NCBI GenBank assembly: GCA_903882745.1
Contig: CAIRYG010000005.1
Span: forward strand, 124,001-188,000
Source of the DNA: an uncultured Gemmatimonadota bacterium
GTDB taxonomy: Bacteria; Gemmatimonadota; Gemmatimonadetes; Gemmatimonadales; Gemmatimonadaceae
DNA length: 64,000 bases
Reading direction: 5' to 3'
Shown: piece after piece, positions 24,121 through 32,708 of the stretch
Position numbering within the stretch: position 1 is the first letter of the stretch
How the letters are laid out: each line of letters starts with the position of its first letter
Program-made: the position numbers and the translations under genes
Notes under the pieces: generated by a model
Seen by the model: only the letters and a program-made list of their open reading frames with translations
What the model was told of the DNA's origin: nothing
Databases searched by the model: none

Positions 24121-24180
24121 AAATGTTTACGAAATAACGCTAAGTCGTTTTATAGTAGCAGTTTACGATGATATTATAAA
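24121..24180 (+). promoter_or_regulatory. A+T-rich promoter island before the metal-uptake module
   Basis: A sharply A+T-rich stretch in otherwise G+C-rich DNA holds two direct copies of gtttacga (24125-24132 and 24161-24168) and a TATTAT/TATAAA-type -10 box at 24172-24180. It precedes the Met/His-rich gene by about 130 bases. The repeats could be regulator sites; there is no clear -35 box. Confidence 0.45.
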
Positions 24181-24221
24181 ACCTCTCGCGCTGTCGTCCG
24201 CACCCCTGAACCTGCCGCCCA

Positions 24222-24267
24222 GCGATCCACCCCCCGATCCACCCCCGATCCATCCAGCGATCCACCC
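24222..24267. repeat. Degenerate gatccaccc repeats in the 5' leader
   Basis: Four imperfect copies of gatccaccc (two with a gc prefix) lie between the A+T-rich island and the Met/His-rich gene. The strand is C-rich and purine-poor, so the leader RNA would be largely unstructured. Confidence 0.6.
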
Positions 24268-24306
24268 GCTAGCGCCTCCGGTAGCTGACGGCCCTATATT
24301 TCCGAC

Positions 24307-24786
24307 ATGCTCCGTATAACCACCGCTCACCGCGTACTCGCGGCTGTGATGGCTCCCTGGCTCGCACTGCTCTTCGCGATGCCAGAGGCCGCACATGCCT
24401 GTGCCATGCACGGCGGTCAGGGGCACGCGATGGTGCATGAGGCGTCCGCGAGCATGGCCCACGACATGGCCCCTGGGATGTCCCACGGGATGTCCCACGG
24501 GATGTCCCACGGGATGTCGGCCGACTTGGCCGCGCCCACGGCACCCACGGCAGCAACCGCGCCAAGTTCGCCAACGCCAGCCCCGTCACCGAACGCCACC
24601 CACTGCACCTGCCCCGAAGGGTGCTGCACTGTGGTCGTGGCCTTCGCCGCAGTGCCGACCTCGCTCAGCTGGGTGCGCGAGCTCCTCGCACATCGCGACC
24701 CGCAGTATCCGCGTGCCCTGCCGTCGGTGGCCCTGTCCGCCGATGTCCAGCTCCCCTTCGCCAACGGACCACCCGCGCAGGCCTGA
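24307..24786 (+). CDS. Met/His/Cys-rich small exported protein, putative copper-responsive leader
   Basis: The 159-residue product has a hydrophobic N-terminus, then a Met/His-rich region with SHGM repeats (three exact 12-base units plus a partial one), a Pro/Ala/Thr-rich linker, and a Cys cluster CTCPEGCC near residue 100. Such soft-metal ligands suggest copper binding. Its position just before a TonB receptor recalls DUF2946 small proteins that precede copper-linked TonB transporters, including a described copper-responsive upstream peptide in Bordetella. Sequence similarity to DUF2946 is only suggestive here. The downstream 129 bases before the TonB gene may carry a control element. Confidence 0.55.
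   Translation: MLRITTAHRVLAAVMAPWLALLFAMPEAAHACAMHGGQGHAMVHEASASMAHDMAPGMSHGMSHGMSHGMSADLAAPTAPTAATAPSSPTPAPSPNATHCTCPEGCCTVVVAFAAVPTSLSWVRELLAHRDPQYPRALPSVALSADVQLPFANGPPAQA
24475..24518. repeat. 12-bp tandem repeats coding SHGM units
   Basis: Three exact copies of gggatgtcccac (24475-24486, 24487-24498, 24499-24510) and a partial fourth encode repeated Ser-His-Gly-Met. The unit is in frame and near palindromic (gggatgtccc), so copy number could change without frameshift. Confidence 0.9.
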
Positions 24787-24915
24787 TCGGTCGTGAGCGA
24801 CGCTGCGTGAGTCTCCCCGCACCGGCGCGCACGGCCCCGATGATCCGACGCACTCCACCCATCGAACTCGCGATGGTGCCCGGAGTCGTTGCTCTCAGGC
24901 CTTCGGCTTAACATC

Positions 24916-27234
24916 ATGAACTTCGCCACACGGCCCCTCGCGCTCGCGAGTGCCAGTGTACCAACGGGCACAGCCGCTCTCGTGAGCGTCCTGCTGCTCG
25001 CGACCTCGGCCTTCGCACAACAGACCGCCAAGCCAGACACCGCCACGAAACTCGGCGGCGTCACGATCATGGCGGCGGCTGACGAAACGATCAAGCTTCC
25101 ACCGCTCAGGCTCGCCACACTCCCCGCCACGGCCAGCATTACCGCGCGCACGATGGACGCCACGGTCAACGTGATGGACGTTGAAGACGCGGTGAAATAC
25201 CTGCCGAGTCTCTTTCTGCGCAAACGCAACAACGGCGACACCCAAGCGGTCATGGCGACCCGCGTATGGGGCGTCAGCTCAAGCGCGCGAAGCTTGGTCT
25301 TTGCCGACGGCGTGCCGCTCACCGCGCTCATTGCCAACAACAACACCATCGGCGCGCCGCGATGGGGACTCGTGGCACCTACGGAAATCGCACGCGTCGA
25401 CATCATGTACGGCCCCTTCTCGGCCGCCTACGCCGGCAACTCCATGGGCGCCGTGCTCGAGATGACCACGCGCATGCCCGCGAAGTTCGAAGGCACCGTG
25501 AGTCAGTCGAACGCGCAACAAGCATTCGATCTGTACGGCACCAAGCAGTGGTTCGGCACATCGCAGAGCGCGCTCGCCGTCGGCGACCGAATCGGCAAGG
25601 TCTCGTTCTGGGTGAGCGGCAACTATCAGAGCAGTCATGCACAGCCACTGACCTACGTGACCGCCGCCTCATTCCCCACCGGCACCACCGGCGGCTACAG
25701 CGAACTCAATAAACTCGGCACCGCAGCGAACGTGCTTGGCGCAAGCGGACTGCTCAACAGTCGCATGACGAATGGCAAGGTGAAGCTTGCCTATGACATC
25801 ACGCCGACGGTGCGCGCGTCCTACACGTACGGGATGTGGCGCAACGATGCCGACGCAGGTGTCGCACCGTACATCCGCAAGACGGGTGACCCGACCTACG
25901 CCGCGGTCGCAGGCTTTGCGAGTGGCACCTATGAGCTGGTGCAGCAACATGCCTCACAGGCGCTGACGGTACGCTCCGACACCAAGGGCGCCTGGGACTG
26001 GGAAGTGGTGGCCTCAACCTATGCCATTGACACGGACCAGCAGCGCTCGCCCACGACCGCGGCCGCAACCGGGCTGAGTTTTGGCTCGGCAGGAAAAGTC
26101 GCGGTCCTCGACGGCACCCACTGGAACACCATCGACGCAAAAGCGCTCTGGCGCATTGGGGGCGCGAACGCGGACCACACGCTGAGCGTTGGTGTGCATC
26201 AGGATGCGTACGCCCTCATCAACCCGACATACACCAGCGCCGAGTGGACGGCGGGGGCGTTCGGCACGGTGGCGTCGGAGGGCGATGGCAAAACGCAGAC
26301 GCAGGCGCTCTGGGTGCAAGATGCCTGGAAGCTCGGCGCGCGGTTCACCCTCACGTACGGTGGTCGCTACGAACGCTGGACAGGCTTTGACGGCTACAAC
26401 GTGAATGGTGCGACCAAGGTCACGCAGGCGACCAACAGCGTGAGCAACGTTTCACCGAAGGCGATCTTGGGATGGGCGGCGACATCAGATCTGACCGTCA
26501 CCGCGTCGGTCGGGAAGGCCTATCGCTATGCCACCGCGAGTGAGCTGTTTCAGCTCGTCACAACCGGCGCGACCTTCACGTCGCCGAACCCCACGCTCAA
26601 GCCGGATGATGTCTTAGCGTCGGAACTGCGCTTCGATCAACGGTTCGACAAGGGCAGTGTGCAGGTCGCGCTCTTCCAAGACGATGTGCACGATGCGATG
26701 ATTGCACAGTATCTCCCGCTCGTGAGTGGCTCCAGCACGCTGTACTCGTATGTGTCGAATGTCGACCATGTGCGGGCGCGCGGCGTCGAGCTGATTCTGA
26801 ACACGCACGGCCTCGGTGTCGAACAGCTGGACCTGTCGGGAAGCGTCACGTATCTGGATGCCCGTGTGCTTGCGCTGAGTGGCGCAGCGACCGCGACCGC
26901 GACGCCGGGCGCGGCCGTGGGCAAGTTCCTGCCGAACATTCCGGATGTGCGGGCCAGTGTGCAGGCGACCTACCGCGCCACGGACCGCGTAGGACTGTCG
27001 ATCGCGGGGCGCTACAGTGGCAAGATGTATACGACTCTCGACAACGCCGACGTATATCCGAACACCTATCAGGGATTTTCTGGATGGTTCGTAGCAGACG
27101 CAAAGGCGACGTATCGAATTGGCCGCGGCGTTGGTGTTTCCCTCGGCGTCGATAATCTCTTGGATCGCAAGTATTTCCTCTTTCATCCGTTCCCGCAGCG
27201 GACCTTCGTGGGGAGTCTCAAGTATGATTTCTAA
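24916..27234 (+). CDS. TonB-dependent outer-membrane receptor
   Basis: The 772-residue protein has a signal peptide ending AFAQ, then a plug domain (about residues 50-190) with VNVMDVEDAVKYLPSLFLRK, RVWGVSS and VDIMYGPFSAAYAGNSMGAV. A 22-strand barrel follows, ending FPQRTFVGSLKYDF with a terminal Phe as expected for barrel assembly. A clear N-terminal TonB box is not obvious. Downstream barrel features include DNLLDRKYFLF. It likely imports a metal or metal complex; the flanking metal-binding proteins suggest copper, which is inference. The start is the ATG at 24916; an in-frame TTG lies at 24889. The next gene starts within its last 11 bases. Confidence 0.88.
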   Translation: MNFATRPLALASASVPTGTAALVSVLLLATSAFAQQTAKPDTATKLGGVTIMAAADETIKLPPLRLATLPATASITARTMDATVNVMDVEDAVKYLPSLFLRKRNNGDTQAVMATRVWGVSSSARSLVFADGVPLTALIANNNTIGAPRWGLVAPTEIARVDIMYGPFSAAYAGNSMGAVLEMTTRMPAKFEGTVSQSNAQQAFDLYGTKQWFGTSQSALAVGDRIGKVSFWVSGNYQSSHAQPLTYVTAASFPTGTTGGYSELNKLGTAANVLGASGLLNSRMTNGKVKLAYDITPTVRASYTYGMWRNDADAGVAPYIRKTGDPTYAAVAGFASGTYELVQQHASQALTVRSDTKGAWDWEVVASTYAIDTDQQRSPTTAAATGLSFGSAGKVAVLDGTHWNTIDAKALWRIGGANADHTLSVGVHQDAYALINPTYTSAEWTAGAFGTVASEGDGKTQTQALWVQDAWKLGARFTLTYGGRYERWTGFDGYNVNGATKVTQATNSVSNVSPKAILGWAATSDLTVTASVGKAYRYATASELFQLVTTGATFTSPNPTLKPDDVLASELRFDQRFDKGSVQVALFQDDVHDAMIAQYLPLVSGSSTLYSYVSNVDHVRARGVELILNTHGLGVEQLDLSGSVTYLDARVLALSGAATATATPGAAVGKFLPNIPDVRASVQATYRATDRVGLSIAGRYSGKMYTTLDNADVYPNTYQGFSGWFVADAKATYRIGRGVGVSLGVDNLLDRKYFLFHPFPQRTFVGSLKYDF

Positions 27235-28552
27235 CATCGCGCGCGTGATGGTGTGTGCGAGCATCGTCGGCCTCTCGCCGGCGGTGTTCGTGGGTGCTGT
27301 TGCACAGGCGCAGGGTTCCACGACCACGCTTGCGGTGGCAGGACGGTACAACGCGAATCCCTCGATCGCTGCGCGCGGAAATTTTGCCGCGGTGGCCTGG
27401 TCGGGGACACTCGGCAGTACGATGGACATTTATGTCGCGACAAGCCGAGATGGTGGGGCGAAGTGGAGCGCCCCGGTGCAGGTGAATGCCACGGCCGGTG
27501 ATGCGCGCGTGAGTGGGGAGCAACCGCCACGTGTTTTGTTGGTCGCGGGGCGGGGCGCCACACCGGAGATCGTGGTGGTGTGGGGGAGCAAAGGAACGAC
27601 CGGTTCGCGGCTGCTACGTGCGCGTTCGACCGATGGTGGAAAGACCTTCGGTGCGAGCATCCTCGTGGCTGGTGCAGACGGCGAGGGGAACCGCGGGTGG
27701 GAGTCGCTGGCCGCGGATTCAAGCGGGCGCGTGTATGCGCTGTGGCTCGATCATCGCGAGACGGTGATGCCGGCCGCGATGCATCATCAAGATGGCACGA
27801 CGATGCCTGCCGCCGTTCCTGCCGCCGTTCCTGCGGCTGTTCCTGCGCCGAAGATTGATCCCAACGAGAAGGCGAATAAGTCGCAACTCTACTTTGGCTC
27901 GCTCGATGGGAGGGCTGGCGTCGCGGCGCGCGGGATCGCGCGCGGCGTTTGCTATTGCTGCAAGACGTCGTTGGTTGCGTCGGGCGGCGCGATCTACGCG
28001 GTGTGGCGCCACGTATTTCCGGGGAACCAGCGAGATATTGGCTTCACGGTGTCGCGCGATGGGGGCAAGACGTTCAGTGCGATTACGCGCGTGAGCGAAG
28101 ATCACTGGCAGTTCGACGGATGCCCCGAGAATGGTCCGGCCGTGGCAGTGGACCGGCAGCAGCGCACCCATGTGCTCTGGGCAGCGCCGGTCGATGGCAA
28201 AGATGGATCGCCCTTGGCGTTGTATCATGCGCTCACCACGGACGGAAAAACTTTTACCGCACGCACGCAGGTGCCCGCGCGCGGACCCGCGGGACATGTG
28301 CAGGTCACGGCGGTCTCCGATGGATCGCTCGTGATTGCGTGGGACGAGAATGTGAGTGGCACCCGCCACGTGGCGTTTGCGCGCGCGGTGGTCAATGCGG
28401 CCGGGCGCGTGACGTTCAGTCCCGTACACGCGGGCGACGACGACGTCGGACGCGGCTATCCTGTGGTGGCGACTGCGGCATCGGGTGTGCTTGCCGCGTG
28501 GGTCAAGCAGATCCCGAACGGAACGACCATTGGGGTGGCGCGGGCGCAGTAG
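27224..28552 (+). CDS. Secreted sialidase-fold (BNR-repeat) protein with CYCC motif
   Basis: The ATG at 27224 overlaps the TonB gene end by 11 bases, indicating one operon. The 442-residue protein has a signal peptide ending AQAQ and sialidase-type Asp boxes (SRDGGAKWSAPVQV, STDGGKTFGASI, SRDGGKTFSAI, TDGKTFTARTQV) forming a six-bladed propeller. The unusual GVCYCCKTSL, with three nearby Cys, and a HHQDG segment offer metal ligands. A PAAV repeat interrupts it near residue 200. A true sialidase active site (the Arg triad) is not evident, so a binding role in the TonB system is more likely than glycosidase activity. Confidence 0.7.
   Translation: MISNIARVMVCASIVGLSPAVFVGAVAQAQGSTTTLAVAGRYNANPSIAARGNFAAVAWSGTLGSTMDIYVATSRDGGAKWSAPVQVNATAGDARVSGEQPPRVLLVAGRGATPEIVVVWGSKGTTGSRLLRARSTDGGKTFGASILVAGADGEGNRGWESLAADSSGRVYALWLDHRETVMPAAMHHQDGTTMPAAVPAAVPAAVPAPKIDPNEKANKSQLYFGSLDGRAGVAARGIARGVCYCCKTSLVASGGAIYAVWRHVFPGNQRDIGFTVSRDGGKTFSAITRVSEDHWQFDGCPENGPAVAVDRQQRTHVLWAAPVDGKDGSPLALYHALTTDGKTFTARTQVPARGPAGHVQVTAVSDGSLVIAWDENVSGTRHVAFARAVVNAAGRVTFSPVHAGDDDVGRGYPVVATAASGVLAAWVKQIPNGTTIGVARAQ
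27806..27841. repeat. 12-bp repeats coding Pro-Ala-Ala-Val
   Basis: Two exact copies of cctgccgccgtt (27806-27817, 27818-27829) and one diverged copy (27830-27841) lie within the sialidase-fold gene and give a flexible PAAVPAAVPAAV linker. It is a second in-frame 12-base array in the same operon. Confidence 0.85.
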
Positions 28553-28564
28553 CGCCTCGTGTGA

Positions 28565-29386
28565 TTACCGGCAGGCGGGGTCGTTTTTCGCGTTGGTCAC
28601 GGCGCGCGGCGGGAGTGGTGCTTTCTCGACCAAGCGACGTAGCTCGATAATAGGCTCTGGGCTGTCGTCCACTTGGAGGCGGAGTACGACATCGTTGTGC
28701 AGCCAGACGCCGCCGCACTTTTTCACGATTAGCATGGCGGCCGATTGCTTGCCGCGCTTATCGCCGCCAGCGGCTTGTCCCGCCTCGATCCCTGCGAGCA
28801 AGCGGAGCGCGAGGTGCCCCTTGGTGCGCAGGAATGCTGCGACCATGGAATCTGGGACCGCTTTGTCGGCGAGGGTGTTCCCCTGGGCGGTGACGTGCGG
28901 GCCTTGCTTGTCGCCCGCTGCGGTCGGCGCTGTGGGGCCGGTGTAGGCCGCGACGTTGCCCATGGCATCGACCACGGCGAACTGTCGGCCCGTTTTGGCC
29001 CAGCGTGCGGTGTCAGGGTCGGTGTCATGCTCCCACACGTACTTCACCACTTCGGTAGCTGACTTGCCCTGCTTGAGCAGCGCGATTGCTTGCGGGCCGT
29101 AACTGACGTCGACCACGGCCTGTGTGGCGACCACACCGACGCCGGCCTCCGCGGAGAGAACGCCATTGCCCACGGAGAACACGCGCGACTGCACCGCGCC
29201 GCCCCACTCGCCGGTGGCGGTGTCGTAGGCGATGATCGAGAAGGTGCCGGTCTCGGGGAGCGCGTCTGCCGCGTTCGTAGAGGCTTTCGCCCGCGCGGCA
29301 TCACGCGGCGCGCAGCCCATCATGACGGCGACGAGCGTGACGGTGGTCAGGAGCGCGAAGCGGGTGCGGTGCGTGAGCGGTGTCAT
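28565..29386 (-). CDS. DUF1028 family (Ntn-hydrolase-like) lipoprotein
   Basis: From the ATG at 29386 the product has 273 residues with a lipobox MMGC near residue 25. The rest matches DUF1028: GTFSIIAYDTATGEWGGAVQSR at the start, VGVVATQAVVDVSYGP, then GRQFAVVDAMGNVAAYTG and AQGNTLADKAVPDSM, and a final DDSPEPIIELRRLVE. The fold is related to N-terminal nucleophile hydrolases. Members are of unknown substrate; anchoring in the envelope is inferred from the lipobox. Its 3' end is 12 bases from the convergent sialidase-fold gene. It lies 8 bases after the sterol desaturase-like gene, forming an operon. Confidence 0.82.
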   Translation of the reverse strand: MTPLTHRTRFALLTTVTLVAVMMGCAPRDAARAKASTNAADALPETGTFSIIAYDTATGEWGGAVQSRVFSVGNGVLSAEAGVGVVATQAVVDVSYGPQAIALLKQGKSATEVVKYVWEHDTDPDTARWAKTGRQFAVVDAMGNVAAYTGPTAPTAAGDKQGPHVTAQGNTLADKAVPDSMVAAFLRTKGHLALRLLAGIEAGQAAGGDKRGKQSAAMLIVKKCGGVWLHNDVVLRLQVDDSPEPIIELRRLVEKAPLPPRAVTNAKNDPACR

Positions 29387-29394
29387 CGGAGTGA

Positions 29395-30252
29395 TCAATC
29401 GATGGGAATATGCTTGTCGTGGCCGAGTACGGATTCGGCGCGCGTGGAGCGAAAGATCGGGAAGAGAAACTGCGTGTACCAGCGTTCGGGGCCTTGGCGG
29501 ATGTCGTCTTTGAGGCCGTAGGCTGGCGGATATTGCCGAGTGATGCGGGCGGTGCCGAACAGCACGTCCCAAATGAAGAGGAGGTTCCCGTAGTTGCCCA
29601 TGTAGTGGCCCACGCCGTCGTCTTGCGTGAGAGCGTGGTGGGCAAAGTGCGTGGCTGGGGTCGAGATCGTGCGCTCGAGGACCCACGCCACAGGGCGCAA
29701 TGCCCGGTAGCGATACAAAGGCAGATCCCAGCGCACCGCAGAATGCGCGCCAATGATCACCGCGAGCTTCACGACGCTGTACCAGACGAAGGTCCAACCA
29801 AACCCCAGATAGAGCAGCACGCCGCTGAACCAGAGCCCGGGCATCAGCGCGTAGTAGAACGCATTGTTACGGTAGACCACGCGGACGCTCATGTAGGCCG
29901 CCGAGTGGTGGGCGCGGTGGAGGGGCCACATGAGCGAGGTGTGTGACAGCCGATGCCACCAGTATTGCGTGAAATCGTCGGCGACCAGGAGCACGAGCAC
30001 CATCTGCCACACCGGCCATGCGGCCCAGGCATCGCGCGCGCCCGGAATAAGCCACACACAGAGCGCCTTTGCGGCGGCGAGTACAAGCCCCATCACGACG
30101 GGAAAGACGATCGTGACGGCTGTGTCGAGGCGGTTGTCCTCTGGCGTCGCATTCGACGGGAAGAACCGGTCGATCATTAGTTCCGCGATAGCGAATCCGC
30201 CGTAGATGATGACCACGGCGAGCAACTGCACGGTTTGACGGCTTAGCGGCAT
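29395..30252 (-). CDS. Sterol desaturase/fatty acid hydroxylase superfamily protein
   Basis: This 285-residue integral membrane protein has four or five hydrophobic segments and the di-iron His motifs of the superfamily: WHRLSHTSLMWPLHRAHHS (HxxxH and HxxHH, about residues 100-120) and THFAHHALTQDD followed by NYGNLLFIWDVLFGT. It would use oxygen and iron to hydroxylate or desaturate a lipid. The substrate is not clear; a sterol is unlikely to be the only option in bacteria. It is co-directional with the DUF1028 lipoprotein. Confidence 0.87.
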   Translation of the reverse strand: MPLSRQTVQLLAVVIIYGGFAIAELMIDRFFPSNATPEDNRLDTAVTIVFPVVMGLVLAAAKALCVWLIPGARDAWAAWPVWQMVLVLLVADDFTQYWWHRLSHTSLMWPLHRAHHSAAYMSVRVVYRNNAFYYALMPGLWFSGVLLYLGFGWTFVWYSVVKLAVIIGAHSAVRWDLPLYRYRALRPVAWVLERTISTPATHFAHHALTQDDGVGHYMGNYGNLLFIWDVLFGTARITRQYPPAYGLKDDIRQGPERWYTQFLFPIFRSTRAESVLGHDKHIPID

Positions 30253-30357
30253 GCGGATCAGGGAATATGCGATTCTTGTCGGTACCCGTGGTGCCAGCCT
30301 TCAAAGGTGCGGAGGTGGAAGAGATGGCGCCAGTCGGTCGTGGGCGGCCACGCCCGT

Positions 30358-30387
30358 TTGACAGTGGACCGCCCCATGGTCACTATA
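30358..30387 (+). promoter_or_regulatory. Probable promoter of YncE-like gene
   Basis: TTGACA at 30358-30363 is followed, at 18 bases' spacing, by ACTATA (30382-30387), about 60 bases before the start codon and in a 197-base divergent space. Confidence 0.45.
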
Positions 30388-30449
30388 CACTGGTCCGAAC
30401 GGTTCCACACTGTCCCGCTCGAGTTCAACCCGCACATCCCGGAGTTTCC

Positions 30450-31601
30450 ATGCGTGCAGCATTGTTGGTGGCACTGATCACCGCGACCGCGGTTGCTCCT
30501 CTGGCGGGTGCTCAGCAGGCGACGACCGATGGTCCCTACAAAGTGTTGACGCGCGCCAAGGTTGGCGGCGAAGGCGGCACCGACTACATCTACGCCGACG
30601 CGACGGGGCGCCGGCTCTACATCCCGCGTGGTGGAACGCGCGCGATAGCGGCCACCGACTCCACGCCAGCGCGTCCGGCGGTGCCGGGCCGCATGTCGAT
30701 CTTTGATCTCGACAACCTCAAGCTGTTGGGTGAGATCGCCGGCGTTGGCGGGAATGGCGCCGCGGTGGTGCAGGGCACAGGGCACGGCTTCTCGAGCAGC
30801 AAGCCGGTGTCGATGTTCGATACCAAGTCGATGACGCTGATCAAGACTATTGATGTCGGCGCGGCGCAGCCGGACGGCATCTTGGCCGATGATCTCAATG
30901 GCCGCGTCTACATCTTCAGTCATCCGACCAAGGACGCCGTCGTCATCGACGCCAAGGACGGTACCGTAGTCGGCACCATCGACCTGGGCGGTGTGCCGGA
31001 GCAGGGCGTGCTCGACGGCAAAGGCTTACTCTACGTGGTGATGCAGGATGCGGCCGGCAGCGTGACGGTGGTCGACACCAAGACCATGAAGGCCACGGCG
31101 CACTTCGCGCTGGGCGACAAGGGCGGCTGCAATGGACTCGCGCTCGATGTGAAGAACAAGGTGCTCTTCGCCGCCTGCGCACGCTCTGGTGCGGCCGTTG
31201 CGCCCGGCGCTCCTGCTCCGACCGCTCCGTCGGGCAGCCCGGCAACGCCGATGATGGTCGTACTCAGCGCCGTCGACGGTAAGATCCTCGCGAATCTTCC
31301 GCTCGCTGGTGGCTCCGATGGTGCGGCGTTCAATCCCGCAACCATGGAAGCGTTCAGCACGCACGCGAATGGCACGATGACGATCGTCAAGGAAAAGAGC
31401 CCGACGAGCTTTGACGTCGAGCAGAACCTCGAGACGATGCTCGGGGCGCGTACCCTGAGTCTGGATCCAAAAACCGGGCATATCTTTGCGATGAGCGTTG
31501 AGCGTGGCCCGGCGCCGCCGCCACCGGCTGGCGGTGGGCGCGGTGGTCAGGCCCCGGCGATTCCCGGGTCGTTCACGATTCTCGTGATCGGGAAGCCGTA
31601 G
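30450..31601 (+). CDS. YncE-like secreted beta-propeller protein
   Basis: The ATG at 30450 has GGAG six bases upstream. The 383-residue protein carries a signal peptide ending AGAQ and seven-bladed YncE-type repeats, such as MSIFDLDNLKLLGEIAGV, VSMFDTKSMTLIKTIDVG, VVIDAKDGTVVGTIDLGG and VTVVDTKTMKATAHFALG. A short Gly/Arg-rich segment (about nucleotides 31515-31550) lies near the C-terminus. YncE-like proteins bind DNA or other ligands in the periplasm; no enzymatic role is evident. UPF0178 follows 4 bases after its stop. Confidence 0.8.
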   Translation: MRAALLVALITATAVAPLAGAQQATTDGPYKVLTRAKVGGEGGTDYIYADATGRRLYIPRGGTRAIAATDSTPARPAVPGRMSIFDLDNLKLLGEIAGVGGNGAAVVQGTGHGFSSSKPVSMFDTKSMTLIKTIDVGAAQPDGILADDLNGRVYIFSHPTKDAVVIDAKDGTVVGTIDLGGVPEQGVLDGKGLLYVVMQDAAGSVTVVDTKTMKATAHFALGDKGGCNGLALDVKNKVLFAACARSGAAVAPGAPAPTAPSGSPATPMMVVLSAVDGKILANLPLAGGSDGAAFNPATMEAFSTHANGTMTIVKEKSPTSFDVEQNLETMLGARTLSLDPKTGHIFAMSVERGPAPPPPAGGGRGGQAPAIPGSFTILVIGKP

Positions 31602-31605
31602 CCTC

Positions 31606-32064
31606 GTGAAACTCTGGCTCGATGCAGACGCAGCTCCGCGTGACGTGAAGGAGGTCTGTTATCGAGCCAGCGACCGGCTCAAACTTGAAACGGTGCTCGT
31701 CGCCAACCAGCGACTCCAGTTGCCGGTGGGATACGAGCACCTGTCGTCGGTGCGTGTCGAAGGAGGCCCGGATGTCGCCGACCGCTACATCGCCGACCAC
31801 GCCGAGCGTGGGGACGTGGCGGTGACGGCCGACATCCCACTCGCGGCGATTCTCGTGCCGAATGGCGTGGTGGTGATTGACCCGCGCGGCGAGGAATACA
31901 CCGCTGAGGTCATTGGGGAGCGGTTGTCGGTGCGCAACTTTATGGACGGGTTGCGCGGTGCCGGCGTCGAGACTGGCGGGCACGCAGCATATGGTGCGAA
32001 GGAAAAGCAGGCGTTTTCGAACGCCTTGGACCGAGCGCTGACGCGGGCGTTGCGGCAGCGTTGA
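31606..32064 (+). CDS. UPF0178 (YaiI/YqxD) family protein
   Basis: The 152-residue protein starts with GTG and matches UPF0178 throughout: LWLDADAAPRDVKEVCYRA at the N-terminus, VRVEGGPDVADRYIAD, GDVAVTADIPLAAILVPNG, then the C-terminal QAFSNALDRALTRAL. The fold is PIN-like with conserved Asp residues, which suggests nuclease activity, though function is unproven. No signal, so cytoplasmic. It begins 4 bases after the YncE-like gene. Confidence 0.9.
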   Translation: MKLWLDADAAPRDVKEVCYRASDRLKLETVLVANQRLQLPVGYEHLSSVRVEGGPDVADRYIADHAERGDVAVTADIPLAAILVPNGVVVIDPRGEEYTAEVIGERLSVRNFMDGLRGAGVETGGHAAYGAKEKQAFSNALDRALTRALRQR

Positions 32065-32089
32065 TCCCGGCGTGGAGCTCGACGCGCCT

Positions 32090-32317
32090 TTAGCGTTTAA
32101 CGAACGCGAAGTAGAGCACGTAGGCCCACGAGAAAAAACCGTGGATCACGGCCCAGGTGATCGAGTGGTTGACCGACCACGAGATCGTAATCGCGAGTGC
32201 GCTCCCGAATCCGACGCCTGCTTTGGCGTAGTTCGTCGACCGCGTCACGAACGAGACGCGTGGCGGTTGCTGCTGTTGCCGTTCGCCATAGGTGTGGATG
32301 ATGGGTTCTTCGTCCAT
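32090..32317 (-). CDS. Small membrane protein, 75 residues
   Basis: The ATG at 32317 is preceded by AAGGA with good spacing, which fixes the start. A polar Gln-rich N-terminus is followed by two hydrophobic segments, ALAITISWSVN and WAVIHGFFSWAYVLYFAFV, ending in KR. I do not recognise a family. It follows the DUF2164 gene by 23 bases on the same strand. Confidence 0.6.
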   Translation of the reverse strand: MDEEPIIHTYGERQQQQPPRVSFVTRSTNYAKAGVGFGSALAITISWSVNHSITWAVIHGFFSWAYVLYFAFVKR

Positions 32318-32340
32318 GATGTCCTTGTAGGAGCTACCGC

Positions 32341-32616
32341 TTATCGCAGTGGCTTGGTCGGTTTCCAAAACGGAAACTCTGCCTGATACCCGATCCCTTC
32401 CAGGTCGGCGGCGCGCTCTTCCATGAAGGCACGTGCGTCGGCCATCGCTTGGTTGTAAATCGTGGGGCCGATTTCCGCCAAGATGTAGTCGAGGCAGATG
32501 GCGGCCTTCAGATCGCCAATCTCCTCGTCGGTGTTCTCGGTAAACCAGCGCCGTATGGACGCGATCGCCTGATGACGGCTTCGCTCGGTGATCAGAATCG
32601 GCTCTTTTCCTCGCAT
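32341..32616 (-). CDS. DUF2164 family protein
   Basis: Starting at the ATG at 32616, the 91-residue product contains the DUF2164 pattern: AIASIRRWFTENTDEEIGDL, then AAICLDYILAEIGPTIYNQA, followed by an amphipathic C-terminal helix (ARAFMEERAADLEGIGY). Function unknown. It probably forms an operon with the 75-residue membrane protein downstream. Confidence 0.78.
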   Translation of the reverse strand: MRGKEPILITERSRHQAIASIRRWFTENTDEEIGDLKAAICLDYILAEIGPTIYNQAMADARAFMEERAADLEGIGYQAEFPFWKPTKPLR

Positions 32617-32649
32617 GCTGAAAGATGCTGCGACCGCCGTCGAATGCAC

Positions 32650-32680
32650 AGCGGGGCACCTCGATCTGAGGTGCCCCGCT
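32650..32680 (-). terminator. Hairpin after sodC
   Basis: A 13-bp perfect stem (32650-32662 and 32668-32680) with a five-base loop lies 29 bases past the sodC stop on the minus strand. No U-tract. Confidence 0.7.
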
Positions 32681-32708
32681 GGTGTGTCAGCAACTGCCGG
32701 CGTTCGGA

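Noticed and set aside
24222-24518. Possible CRISPR or mobile element repeats
   Set aside because: Short adjacent units with no spacers; one array codes SHGM in frame and the other is a degenerate C-rich leader. No cas, transposase or integrase gene nearby.
27224-28552. True sialidase
   Set aside because: The Asp boxes give the fold, but I could not find the catalytic Arg triad and Tyr/Glu pair; the metal-module context fits a binding role better.
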